Of a stretch of DNA of 21,077 bases, positions 7,770 through 15,189 are shown one piece after another. The DNA comes from Pseudomonadota bacterium. Lineage in GTDB: Bacteria; Pseudomonadota; Alphaproteobacteria; Sphingomonadales; Sphingomonadaceae. A program made the translations under genes and the position numbers. Where the stretch lies: assembly GCA_023436615.1 (NCBI GenBank), contig JAEZIO010000021.1:1-21077 (forward strand), read 5' to 3'. The notes beneath the pieces are model-generated. The model was not told the DNA's origin. It searched no databases and saw only the letters and a list, made by a program, of their open reading frames with translations. Numbering within the stretch: position 1 is the first letter of the stretch; the number at the start of each line of letters is the position of its first letter.

Positions 7770-8189
7770 CTAAATTCCCCGTTCGAGGATTTCGACGGCG
7801 CGTTCGACCGCCCTCAGTTCGCTGTGCGCCAGGCGCTCGAGCTTGGTCCGAAGCATCTCGTTGGAGGCCGGATTGCGATTGAGCTCGGCGTTGCCTGCGG
7901 GCGTGAGCCGAAGCGCGAGCCGGCGGCGATTGTCGGGATCGGCCTGGCGCTCGATCAGGCCCGTCCGCACCAGTGCATCGACAGACCGGCTGACCGCCGG
8001 CGCTCCGCGGCCGAGCGTTGCGGCCACCTGGTTCAACGTGGCCGGCTCGTTGTCGGCAATTGTCGCCAGAAGCTTACGCCGCGCCGTCTCGGCGCGCTCG
8101 GCCGGGCCGTCCTCAACCCACTTGTGGGCAACGCTCGTAAAGCGCGCGGCAAGCGCCGCCGGCGTGTGGGAACTGCCAAATTGCTGCAC
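7770..8189 (-). CDS. MarR-family transcriptional regulator
   Basis: The 139-residue product has a winged-helix DNA-binding region: TLNQVAATLGRGAPAVSRSVDALVRTGLIERQADPDNRRRLALRLTPAG reads as the recognition helix followed by the D-x-R-R-R wing typical of MarR. Helices before and after it would form the dimer interface. MarR proteins usually repress their own gene and a neighbouring efflux or detoxification gene and release DNA on binding a phenolic or drug-like ligand. The divergent MFS exporter next door fits this. The open frame continues upstream with no ATG; the GTG at 8189-8187 is the only reasonable start in the conserved region, but no ribosome site precedes it, so the start is uncertain. 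A large palindrome lies just upstream at 8201-8223. Confidence 0.85.
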   Translation of the reverse strand: MQQFGSSHTPAALAARFTSVAHKWVEDGPAERAETARRKLLATIADNEPATLNQVAATLGRGAPAVSRSVDALVRTGLIERQADPDNRRRLALRLTPAGNAELNRNPASNEMLRTKLERLAHSELRAVERAVEILERGI

Positions 8190-8232
8190 GGCAATTATTT
8201 CAACAGCAATAGCATTGCTGTTGTCAAGCAAT
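8179..8232. promoter_or_regulatory. Probable MarR operator: palindrome within a cluster of GCAAT half-sites
   Basis: A perfect inverted repeat with 10-base arms (CAACAGCAAT at 8201-8210 and its complement at 8214-8223) surrounds a 3-base centre. Next to it is a second dyad, AATTGC/GCAATT (8179-8184 and 8191-8196). In all, five copies of GCAAT or ATTGC lie within 53 bases (8180, 8191, 8206, 8214 and 8228). Size and symmetry suit a MarR dimer site, and the location between divergent regulator and exporter genes suits repression of both. Binding by this regulator is inference. Confidence 0.7.
8198..8227 (-). promoter_or_regulatory. Possible promoter of the marR-type gene
   Basis: On the minus strand a perfect TTGACA (8227-8222) is followed after 18 bases by TTGAAA (8203-8198), a weak -10. 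Transcription would then begin about at the GTG start of the regulator, giving little or no leader. The palindrome fills the spacer, so a bound repressor would block polymerase. The -10 match is poor. Confidence 0.35.
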
Positions 8233-8264
8233 CGACTCGCTTGCGCATTTCGCACGCCCCGGCA

Positions 8265-9461
8265 ATGCCGAGCGGCATGAGCAAGGCACCGCCACTTCCG
8301 CGAACCGTCTGGGTGCTCGGCTTGGTCAGCCTGCTCATGGACCTTTCGAGTGAAATCTATCACGCGCTGCTTCCGGTCTTCATCACTTCGGTGCTGGGAC
8401 TTCCGGTTCTCGCTCTCGGGGCGATCGATGGCATTGCGGAGGCGACGGCGTCCTTCGGAAAGCTGATATCGGGGCGGCTTTCGGACCGCAGTCGCACGCG
8501 CAAGCCGTGGATCCTTCTGGGCTACGGTCTGGCAGCGCTGTCGAAACCCCTGTTCCCGCTTGCGAACGGGGCCGTGCCGATCGCGGCCGCCCGCTTCACT
8601 GACCGCATTGGCAAGGGCATTCGCGGTGCGCCGCGCGACGCGATGATCGCGGACGAAACGCCTCCCGAGATTCGCGGCCGCGCGTTCGGGGTCCGGCAGG
8701 CGCTGGACACAGTCGGAGCCCTTCTCGCGCCTCTGGCGGCAATGGCCCTGATGTTCGCGCTGGCAGACGACGTCAGATCGGTGTTCTGGATCGCGGTCAT
8801 TCCAGCCGCGCTGTCGGCCTTGCTGGTCTTGTTCGCCTTGCGGGAAACGCACCCGGCCACGCCGCAGGCGAAGCGCACGCCCCTGTTCCAGGGTTTCCGC
8901 GAACTGAACCGCCCAACCAAGCGCCTGCTGGCCGTCGGATTCCTGTTCATGCTTGCGCGATTTTCGGAGAGCTTCCTGATCCTCCGCGGAATGGAACTCG
9001 GGCTTTCGGCCGCTTTCTCGCCATTTGCGCTTGTCGTCTTCAACCTCGGCTTCCTGTCGCTCGCCTATCCGGCGGGCGCGCTTAGCGACCGGATGAATCC
9101 GAGATCCTTGCTGATGGTCGGCATGGCTGTGCTGATCGTGGGCGATCTGATCCTGGCGGCCGGTTTCGGGCTCGCCGGGCTGACGCTCGGAGTTCTCCTG
9201 TGGGGCGCTCACATGGCGCTGACGCAAGGGATCTTCGCCCGGATGATTGCAGACGCCGCTCCCGAGCATTTGCGGGCCACCAGCTTCGGCGCCTTCTATT
9301 TTGTCACCGGCATTGCGACGTTGCTGGCCAGCGTCGCCGGCGGCTTGATCTGGGATCGCGACGGATCGAGCGCCACGTTCATCGCCAGCGCGTTCGTCGC
9401 GGCGGTCGCCTGGGCAATGCTGACGCTGCTGCCGGACGACAGGCTTCGCGTCAACGCGTGA
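8265..9461 (+). CDS. Major facilitator superfamily transporter (probable drug/metabolite exporter)
   Basis: The 398-residue protein is strongly hydrophobic with about 12 predicted membrane segments. GKLISGRLSDRSRTRKP after the second segment matches the MFS loop 2-3 signature (G-x3-D-R-x-G-R-R-type), and GALSDRMNPR is its repeat in the second half. The early MDLSSEIYHALLP segment is typical of a clade of MFS efflux permeases. Substrate is unknown; divergence from a MarR-type regulator suggests ligand-inducible efflux. The ATG at 8265 is taken; a second ATG at 8277 (394 residues) is equally possible, as neither has a good ribosome site. The 3' end overlaps the convergent fatty-acid oxidation gene by 11 bases (9451-9461). 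Confidence 0.9.
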   Translation: MPSGMSKAPPLPRTVWVLGLVSLLMDLSSEIYHALLPVFITSVLGLPVLALGAIDGIAEATASFGKLISGRLSDRSRTRKPWILLGYGLAALSKPLFPLANGAVPIAAARFTDRIGKGIRGAPRDAMIADETPPEIRGRAFGVRQALDTVGALLAPLAAMALMFALADDVRSVFWIAVIPAALSALLVLFALRETHPATPQAKRTPLFQGFRELNRPTKRLLAVGFLFMLARFSESFLILRGMELGLSAAFSPFALVVFNLGFLSLAYPAGALSDRMNPRSLLMVGMAVLIVGDLILAAGFGLAGLTLGVLLWGAHMALTQGIFARMIADAAPEHLRATSFGAFYFVTGIATLLASVAGGLIWDRDGSSATFIASAFVAAVAWAMLTLLPDDRLRVNA

Positions 9462-11508
9462 ACTTTTCCCCCGCTTCGGCCTTGTCGAGGAGCAGCTTCG
9501 AGAAGCTGAAGTCGGGCTTCATCCGCTCTTCCTGCTGCTTCAGGCCCGCGACGATCTTCGTTAGGCCCTCGATATTGTCAGCCCAGTACATGGGACCGCC
9601 TTTGTAGACCGGCCAGCCGTAGCCGTAGACCCAGACAACATCCACGTCCGACGCGCGCTGCGCCATGCCTTCCTCGAGTATCTTCGCGCCTTCGTTGACC
9701 ATCGGGTAGATCGTCCGTTCGACGATCTCCTCGTCGGAAATCTGGCGCCGCTCGACCCCCTTTTCGGCCGCGAACTTTTCGATGATCTCCTGGACGACCG
9801 GCGACGGGCTCGGCCGGCGCTTCTCGTCATAATCGTAGAATCCCGCTCCTTTCTTCTGACCCCAGCGGTCTACGGCACAAAGCGCGTCGCGAACGTTCTC
9901 TATGCGGCTGGGATCGCGGTGCCAGCCGATGTCGACCCCGGCGAGATCGGCCATTTGGAACGGTCCCATCGGCATTCCGAAATCGACATGCACCTTGTCG
10001 ACCTGCGCCGGAGTGGCCCCTTCCAGCAGTAGCTTGGTCGCTTCGACCTGCCGGGGCATCAGCATGCGGTTGCCGATGAAACCGTGGCACACACCCGCGA
10101 CCACCGGCACCTTCCTGATTCGCTTTCCGAGCTGCATGACGGTGAGAAGCACGTCCGGAGCCGTTTTTTCGCCGCGCACGACTTCGAGAAGCTTCATGAC
10201 ATTGGCCGGAGAGAAGAAGTGCATCCCGACCACGTCCTGGGGCCGCGACGTCGACGCGGCGATCTCGTCGACGTTGAGATAGCTCGTGTTGGAGGCGAGG
10301 ATCGCGCCGGGCTTCGCGATTGTGTCGAGCCGACGGAAGACCTCCTTCTTGACGTCCATGTTCTCGTAGACCGCCTCGATGATCAGGTCGCAGTCGGCTA
10401 GCGCGTCGAAGTCGAGTGTCGGGTTGAGCAAGCCCATAGCCTGTTCCACCTGCTCGCTCGTGAAGCGCCCCTTGGCGGCGCTCGCCTCGTAGTTCTTGCG
10501 CATGACGCCGGTGCCGCGATCGAGCGCTTCCTGTCCCATCTCGACGATGGTCACCGGGATGCCGGCCGTGAGGAAATTCATCGAGATCCCGCCGCCCATC
10601 GTCCCCGCGCCGATCACGCCTACCTTGCCGATTTCGCGCGGCCGCGTATCCTCTGGCAGGCCGTCGATCTTGGCCGCCTTGCGTTCGGCGAAGAAGAAAT
10701 ATTGCTGGGCCTTCGCCTGGGCGCCGCTCATGAGCTCCATGAACAGCTTGCGCTCTTCGATGACCCCCTCCGCATATGGCTTCTGGGTTGCCACCTGGAC
10801 CGCACGGATGTTCGCCTCGGGGGCATCGAAGCCCTTGAACCGTCTCGCGTTCTCCTTGCGGAAATCGTCGAAGACGGACTGGTCGATATTCGCGACCCGG
10901 TCCTGCCGTTCCGATGATTTGCGCAGCGGGCGGATGTCGTGGACCTCCTCCGCGAAGGCAACCGCGTGCGGCAGCAGATCGCCTTCGATGAGGCGGTCGA
11001 GAAGGCCTGCCTCGAATGCTTCCTGGGCGCCGATCGGGTTGCCCGTCGCGCACATCTGAAGCGCTTTCTCGACGCCGGCGACGCGCGGCAGCCGCTGAGT
11101 CCCGCCGGCGCCCGGAAGCAGGCCCAGCTTTACTTCGGGCGTTCCAAGCTTCGCCGACGGCACGGCCGCGCGATAGTGACAGCCAAGCGCCACTTCGAGC
11201 CCGCCGCCGAGCGCCGTGCCATGGATGGCTGCGACCACGGGCTTGGTGCACGCCTCGATGCGATCCACGACCTGCGGCAGCCAGGGCATGATCGGCGGCT
11301 TGCCGAATTCGGTAATGTCGGCGCCCGCGAAGAAGGTCTGCCCTTCGCAGGCGATGACGACCGCCTTCACGCTATCGTCGGCGTCAGCTTCTTCGATGGC
11401 CTCGACCAGGCCCTGGCGGACTGCGGCCGACAAGGCGTTCACCGGCGGGTTGTTCGATTCGACGATCAGCACATTGCCGTGGCGCCGCGTGGAAATCGGG
11501 TTGGTCAC
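9451..11508 (-). CDS. Bifunctional enoyl-CoA hydratase / 3-hydroxyacyl-CoA dehydrogenase
   Basis: This fused enzyme carries out two steps of beta-oxidation: hydration of trans-2-enoyl-CoA and NAD-dependent oxidation of 3-hydroxyacyl-CoA. The 685 residues have an N-terminal crotonase domain with AGADI (61-65) and catalytic Glu105 (GGGLEVALG) and Glu125 (TPEVKLGLLPGAGGTQRLPR), then a Rossmann NAD domain starting VGVIGAGTMGGG (about 296-307), with catalytic His430 (GMHFFSPANVMKLLE) and Glu442, and GFIGNRM (477-482). The C-terminal repeat has VYGYGWPVYKGGPMYW. Domain order and length fit the FadJ / peroxisomal multifunctional enzyme type 1 group. GTG is the start, with GGAG eight bases upstream. 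It is last in a run of same-strand acyl-CoA genes, 17 bases after the SDR. Confidence 0.95.
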   Translation of the reverse strand: MTNPISTRRHGNVLIVESNNPPVNALSAAVRQGLVEAIEEADADDSVKAVVIACEGQTFFAGADITEFGKPPIMPWLPQVVDRIEACTKPVVAAIHGTALGGGLEVALGCHYRAAVPSAKLGTPEVKLGLLPGAGGTQRLPRVAGVEKALQMCATGNPIGAQEAFEAGLLDRLIEGDLLPHAVAFAEEVHDIRPLRKSSERQDRVANIDQSVFDDFRKENARRFKGFDAPEANIRAVQVATQKPYAEGVIEERKLFMELMSGAQAKAQQYFFFAERKAAKIDGLPEDTRPREIGKVGVIGAGTMGGGISMNFLTAGIPVTIVEMGQEALDRGTGVMRKNYEASAAKGRFTSEQVEQAMGLLNPTLDFDALADCDLIIEAVYENMDVKKEVFRRLDTIAKPGAILASNTSYLNVDEIAASTSRPQDVVGMHFFSPANVMKLLEVVRGEKTAPDVLLTVMQLGKRIRKVPVVAGVCHGFIGNRMLMPRQVEATKLLLEGATPAQVDKVHVDFGMPMGPFQMADLAGVDIGWHRDPSRIENVRDALCAVDRWGQKKGAGFYDYDEKRRPSPSPVVQEIIEKFAAEKGVERRQISDEEIVERTIYPMVNEGAKILEEGMAQRASDVDVVWVYGYGWPVYKGGPMYWADNIEGLTKIVAGLKQQEERMKPDFSFSKLLLDKAEAGEKFTR

Positions 11509-11525
11509 TCAATATTCTCCGATGA

Positions 11526-12284
11526 TCAGGCCGAAGTGCGGCCATAGTCCTGCATTGAAAAGGGATGCGAGGCGGAAAGTCCGCCATCGACGGCAATAGC
11601 CTGCCCGTTGACGTAGCTGGCGGCGTCGGACGCCAGGAACAGCGCCACCGAAGCGATCTCCTGGGGCTCGCCCCCGCGCTTCATCGGGTTGAGTCGCCCG
11701 ATCCGCTGCTCGCGCCCGCTCGACCGCGCCCATTCGTAGAATTGCGCGGTCATCCCCGTTTCGATCAGCCCCGGGCAGATGGCGTTGACGCGCACGTTCG
11801 ACCCGGCGAGCTGCGTCGCCGCCACCTTCACGAGATTGATCAGCCCGGCTTTCGACGCCGAATAAGCGGCGCCGCCCGCTCCGGCGCGCAAGCCCGCAAC
11901 GGACGCCGTGCAGATGATGGAGCCGCCGCCCCGGTCCTTCATGTGCGGCGCCGCATATTTGATCAGCAGGAACGGCCCGATCAGGTTTACCTGCAGGATT
12001 TCCTGCCAGTCGGCGCTCGATTGGTCGAAGATGCCGGCCATGCCGCCGGAAATTCCGGCGTTGGCGAAAACGATGTCGATACCGCCAAAATCGGCGACGG
12101 TCTTTTCAACGAGGGCTTCGACTTCCGCTTCCGACCCGGCGTCGAGCGGGGTGATGCCCTCTCCCGCGGAGCGATCGGCGGCAACTACCGTCGCGCCCTC
12201 GCAGCGGAACAGCTCGGCGGTCGCCTTGCCGATGCCCGACGCGGCGCCGGTCACGATCGCCACCTTGTGGTCCAGCATCCCCAT
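11526..12284 (-). CDS. Short-chain dehydrogenase/reductase (SDR), NAD-type
   Basis: A classical SDR oxidoreductase of 252 residues from the ATG at 12284. TGAASGIG (12-19) is the cofactor loop, Asp37 at the end of strand 2 favours NAD over NADP, NAG is at 75-77, and the catalytic set is Asn100, Ser128, Tyr141 and Lys145 (YSASK). The C-terminal VNGQAIAVDGG segment is typical. The substrate is not evident; in this setting it probably oxidises a hydroxyacyl-CoA or alcohol intermediate. The start overlaps the stop of the acyl-CoA dehydrogenase by one base (TGATG), which indicates translational coupling. A TTG one codon upstream and an ATG two codons downstream are alternative starts. Confidence 0.93.
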   Translation of the reverse strand: MGMLDHKVAIVTGAASGIGKATAELFRCEGATVVAADRSAGEGITPLDAGSEAEVEALVEKTVADFGGIDIVFANAGISGGMAGIFDQSSADWQEILQVNLIGPFLLIKYAAPHMKDRGGGSIICTASVAGLRAGAGGAAYSASKAGLINLVKVAATQLAGSNVRVNAICPGLIETGMTAQFYEWARSSGREQRIGRLNPMKRGGEPQEIASVALFLASDAASYVNGQAIAVDGGLSASHPFSMQDYGRTSA

Positions 12285-13534
12285 CAATTGCTGTCCCGCG
12301 GCCGGTGCTTGTCGAATTCGATCTTCGCGATCGCCCGGTTGTGCACTTCGTCGGGGCCGTCGGCGAGCCGCAGGGTGCGTATGTGCGCCCAGCTCATGGC
12401 CAGCGGCGTGTCCTGGCTGACCCCCGCGCCGCCGAACGCCTGAACCGCATCGTCAATGACCTTCAGTGCCATTGCCGGCGCCTTCACCTTGATCATGGCG
12501 ATCTCGGCCTTGGCCGCCTTGTTGCCCGCGCGATCCATCATATCCGCGGCCTTGAGGCAGAGCAGCCGCGTCGCGTCGATCTCCATCCGAGCCTCGGCGA
12601 TCCGCTGCTCCCAGATGCTGTGCTCCGAAAGGCGCTTGCCGAAGGCGACCCGGCTTTGGAGCCGCTCGCACATCAGAGCCAGCGCCTCCTCGGCCGCGCC
12701 GATGGTCCGCATGCAATGGTGGATTCGGCCCGGACCGAGGCGTCCCTGCGCGATCTCGAAGCCGCGGCCCTCGCCGAGCAGAAGGTTGGAAGCCGGCACC
12801 CGCACGTCGGCGAGCGCGATCTCCATGTGCCCGTGAGGCGCATCGTCGTAGCCGTAAACGGTCAGCGCGCGCTCGACCGTGATCCCGTCGGACTCGAGCG
12901 GCACCAGGATCATCGATTGCTGCTTGTGCGGCGGTGCGCCCGGGTCGGTCTTGCCCATTAGGATCGCCACCTTGCAGCGGGGGTCGCCCGCGCCCGACGA
13001 CCACCACTTGCGGCCGTTGATCACATAGTCGTCGCGGTCGCGTCGGATCGAGCATTCGATGTTGGTCGCATCGGAGGAAGCGACACCGGGCTCGGTCATC
13101 AGGAAGGCCGAGCGGATTTCGCCGCGCATCAACGGCGCAAGCCATTGCTCCTTCTGCTCGCGCGTCCCGTAACGGTGCAGGACCTCCATATTGCCCGTGT
13201 CCGGAGCCGAGCAGTTGAAGACCTCGCTGGCCCACGGGATACGGCCCATCTCCTCCGCCGACAGGGCATATTCCAGGTTCGTCAGCTGCTCGCCTTCGAA
13301 CGCGAAGCTGTCGTCGACCATCGGGACGTTCGGCGCGGGCGGCATGAACAGGTTCCACAGCCCGGCATCGCGCGCTTTCACCTTCAGCTCCTCGATAATG
13401 GCGAGAGGCTGCCAGCGATCCCCGTCGCGATGCTGCCCCTGATAATCGGCGATCCGCGGCCGGGCCTGCTCATCGACGAACTCGCGGACGCGGTCGCGGA
13501 AATGGGCCTGGCGCTCGGTGAGCTCGAAATCCAC
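12284..13534 (-). CDS. Acyl-CoA dehydrogenase, ACAD10/11-like
   Basis: This flavoenzyme makes the 2,3-double bond of an acyl-CoA and passes electrons to electron-transfer flavoprotein. The 416 residues contain the N-terminal helical region (MDFELTERQAHFRDRV), the flavin segment around FLMTEPGVASSDATN, the GRKWWSSGAGDPRC stretch characteristic of the ACAD10/11-like branch, and a C-terminal four-helix domain with QAFGGAGVSQDTPL. Near the end, where most family members have Tyr-Glu-Gly-Thr with the catalytic Glu, the sequence reads Ala-Asp392-Gly-Pro-Asp-Glu-Val-His. GTG is taken as the start because MDFELTERQ matches family beginnings, though the ribosome site is weak and the frame is open further upstream. 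It lies 46 bases after the thioesterase and is coupled to the SDR. Confidence 0.92.
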   Translation of the reverse strand: MDFELTERQAHFRDRVREFVDEQARPRIADYQGQHRDGDRWQPLAIIEELKVKARDAGLWNLFMPPAPNVPMVDDSFAFEGEQLTNLEYALSAEEMGRIPWASEVFNCSAPDTGNMEVLHRYGTREQKEQWLAPLMRGEIRSAFLMTEPGVASSDATNIECSIRRDRDDYVINGRKWWSSGAGDPRCKVAILMGKTDPGAPPHKQQSMILVPLESDGITVERALTVYGYDDAPHGHMEIALADVRVPASNLLLGEGRGFEIAQGRLGPGRIHHCMRTIGAAEEALALMCERLQSRVAFGKRLSEHSIWEQRIAEARMEIDATRLLCLKAADMMDRAGNKAAKAEIAMIKVKAPAMALKVIDDAVQAFGGAGVSQDTPLAMSWAHIRTLRLADGPDEVHNRAIAKIEFDKHRPRDSN

Positions 13535-13580
13535 GGGACCAAGCGCTGCCAGAAACTGGCGAGCCGCGCCAGTCTTGCGC

Positions 13581-13967
13581 CTAGGACTTCGGCCGCTCGA
13601 GAAGGAAGTTGAGGCGCGCGGTGGCGATCGGCTGGTCTCGCTCCTCCTGCCAGGCGAACGCCTCGACATTGGCGATGCTGGCGCCGAGGCGCTCGATCGT
13701 GGCCGTGGCACAGGTCTCCCGCTCAAGCCCCGGACGCAGGTAATCGACGGTCACCGTTACCGGCTTCATCGTCACCGAGTCGTCGTCGAGCGCGTGGGAA
13801 AGGCCGCTGAACGCCGCGAACTCGAGGAGGCCGGCGATCGCGCCCCCGTGAAGGTTGCCGGGGCGGCCCACGACATCGTCGCCATAGGGCATCACCACGA
13901 GCATCGATCCGTGCTGGACTTCGAAGCGGAGGTTCAGAAGGCGGGCATAGGGCGGGATTTCACGCAC
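13581..13967 (-). CDS. PaaI-type hotdog thioesterase
   Basis: The 128-residue hotdog-fold protein probably hydrolyses acyl-CoA thioesters, freeing CoA. GNLHGGAIAGLLEFAAF (37-53) is the PaaI/YdiI signature, with His40-Gly-Gly and Glu49 at the catalytic positions. An in-frame TAG closes the frame five codons upstream, so the GTG at 13967-13965 is the only practical start; AGAAG six bases before it is a weak ribosome site. It lies upstream of acyl-CoA dehydrogenase, SDR and hydratase/dehydrogenase genes on the same strand, which suggests that it releases end products or protects CoA pools in that pathway. The specific substrate is unknown. Confidence 0.88.
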   Translation of the reverse strand: MREIPPYARLLNLRFEVQHGSMLVVMPYGDDVVGRPGNLHGGAIAGLLEFAAFSGLSHALDDDSVTMKPVTVTVDYLRPGLERETCATATIERLGASIANVEAFAWQEERDQPIATARLNFLLERPKS

Positions 13968-13981
13968 GACGCGCTTCTAGA

Positions 13982-13996
13982 GCACCGTTATGGTGC
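13982..13996 (-). other. Short hairpin between the small membrane protein and the thioesterase
   Basis: GCACC (13982-13986) pairs with GGTGC (13992-13996) around a five-base loop, between the stop of the 50-residue protein and the thioesterase start. There is no T-run after it, so it is not a convincing terminator. It may be an mRNA processing or spacing element, or chance. Confidence 0.25.
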
Positions 13997-14011
13997 CGCA
14001 ACACCTTCAAT

Positions 14012-14164
14012 TCAGCCCTTGCTCTTGTATCCGCACAGCGTCCCGAGGACGAAACAGGTGAAGAGCGCGAGCTGCACCTTCCCTTCCGGGTCGCTCCACC
14101 CGAAATAGGTGGATCCCCAGCCGAAGAGCGCAACGAACATCGCAAGTCCGAGCCCAACCAGCAT
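14012..14164 (-). CDS. Small membrane protein, 50 residues, unknown function
   Basis: Starting at the ATG at 14164, the product has two hydrophobic stretches, roughly residues 1-19 (MLVGLGLAMFVALFGWGST) and 31-45 (VQLALFTCFVLGTLC), joined by a polar YFGWSDPEGK loop and ending in a basic GYKSKG tail. This looks like a two-pass inner-membrane hairpin. A strong purine-rich ribosome site (GGGGGGAG, nine bases before the ATG) supports a real gene. I do not recognise the family. It lies upstream of the thioesterase on the same strand (44 bases between) and divergent from purS (124 bases). The open frame extends further upstream, but that part lacks the composition of a real protein. Confidence 0.65.
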   Translation of the reverse strand: MLVGLGLAMFVALFGWGSTYFGWSDPEGKVQLALFTCFVLGTLCGYKSKG

Positions 14165-14288
14165 CTTACCGAACTCCCCCCTTCCCGTTTCAACGAGACA
14201 TACTCCGGGACGATCGGCATCATGCGCGGCGACGGTAAAGAGAGTGTAAAGCTTGCCGCGCAGCCGGAAGGCAGCCATAGGCGCGACC

Positions 14289-14522
14289 ATGAAAGCGCGC
14301 GTTTTCATCACCCTCAAACCCGGCGTACTCGACCCCCAGGGCAAAGCGATTCACCATGCGCTCGAGGGCCTGGGCTTTTCCGGCGTCAACGACGTTCGCG
14401 CGGGCAAGCTGATCGAGCTCGACATCGAGGAGGGCACGAGCGATTCGGATCTCGAAGCCATGTGCCGCAAGTTGCTCGCCAACACCGTCATCGAGAATTT
14501 CCGGATAGAGCGAGGGGCATGA
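14289..14522 (+). CDS. purS: Phosphoribosylformylglycinamidine synthase, PurS subunit
   Basis: The 77-residue protein is the small subunit of the three-part FGAM synthase (PurS-PurQ-PurL), step four of purine synthesis, where it bridges the glutaminase and synthase subunits. MKARVFITLKPGVLDPQG, then GLGFSGVNDVRAGKLIELDI and the closing LLANTVIENFRIE are all characteristic. The open frame begins earlier, but AGG seven bases before the ATG at 14289 and the family's usual length of about 80 residues fix the start. One base separates its stop from purQ. It is divergent from the 50-residue membrane protein. Confidence 0.96.
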   Translation: MKARVFITLKPGVLDPQGKAIHHALEGLGFSGVNDVRAGKLIELDIEEGTSDSDLEAMCRKLLANTVIENFRIERGA

Positions 14523-14523
14523 C

Positions 14524-15189
14524 GTGAAGACGGCGGTGATCGTCTTTCCAGGGTCCAACTGCGATCGCGATCTTGCCGTAGCTCTCGAGCAGATAACGGG
14601 CCGCGCCCCGGCGATGGTCTGGCACAAGCAAACGGAGCTGCCGGACGGAGTCGGCTTCGTCGGTCTTCCCGGCGGCTTCTCATACGGAGATTATCTGCGC
14701 TCCGGCGCCATGGCTGCGCGCTCCCCGATCATCCGCGCCGTGGTCGATGCGGCCGACCGCGGAGTGCCGGTGCTGGGGGTCTGCAACGGATTCCAGGTCT
14801 TGACGGAAACGGGGCTGCTGCCCGGCGCGCTGATGCGCAATGCGGGCCTCAATTTCGTGTCGCGGCCGGTCGCGCTTACGGTCGAGAACAACCAGACCTT
14901 GTTCACCAGCGGCTACGAGAGGGGTGAAATTATCCGAATCCCGGTCGCGCATCACGACGGCAATTTCCAGGCTGACGAAGCAACGCTCGATCGCCTGGAA
15001 GATCAGGGCCGAGTTGCGTTCCGCTACGCGGAAGAGGTCAATGGCTCATCGCGCGCAATCGCGGGCATCCTCAACGAGACGGGCAACGTGCTCGGAATGA
15101 TGCCTCACCCCGAACGCGCGATCGAACCGGCGCACGGAAGCACCGACGGGAGACGGCTGTTCGAAGGGATATTGGAGACGGTAGCCTAG
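14524..15189 (+). CDS. purQ: Phosphoribosylformylglycinamidine synthase, PurQ glutaminase subunit
   Basis: PurQ is the class I glutamine amidotransferase that supplies ammonia to PurL in FGAM synthesis. In the 221 residues, PGSNCDRD (9-16), the oxyanion loop GGFSYGDYLR (50-59), the nucleophile Cys87 in GVCNGFQ, and His195 with Glu197 in MMPHPERA complete the catalytic triad. GTG is the start, with GAGGGG six bases upstream overlapping the end of purS, so the two are translationally coupled. No purL follows; the next gene is on the other strand and its stop shares CTAG with the purQ stop. Confidence 0.97.
   Translation: MKTAVIVFPGSNCDRDLAVALEQITGRAPAMVWHKQTELPDGVGFVGLPGGFSYGDYLRSGAMAARSPIIRAVVDAADRGVPVLGVCNGFQVLTETGLLPGALMRNAGLNFVSRPVALTVENNQTLFTSGYERGEIIRIPVAHHDGNFQADEATLDRLEDQGRVAFRYAEEVNGSSRAIAGILNETGNVLGMMPHPERAIEPAHGSTDGRRLFEGILETVA

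Noticed and set aside
8190..9269. Upstream extension of the marR-type frame to 499 codons
   Set aside because: The extra part is antisense to the MFS exporter, crosses the operator and has no homology to MarR proteins.
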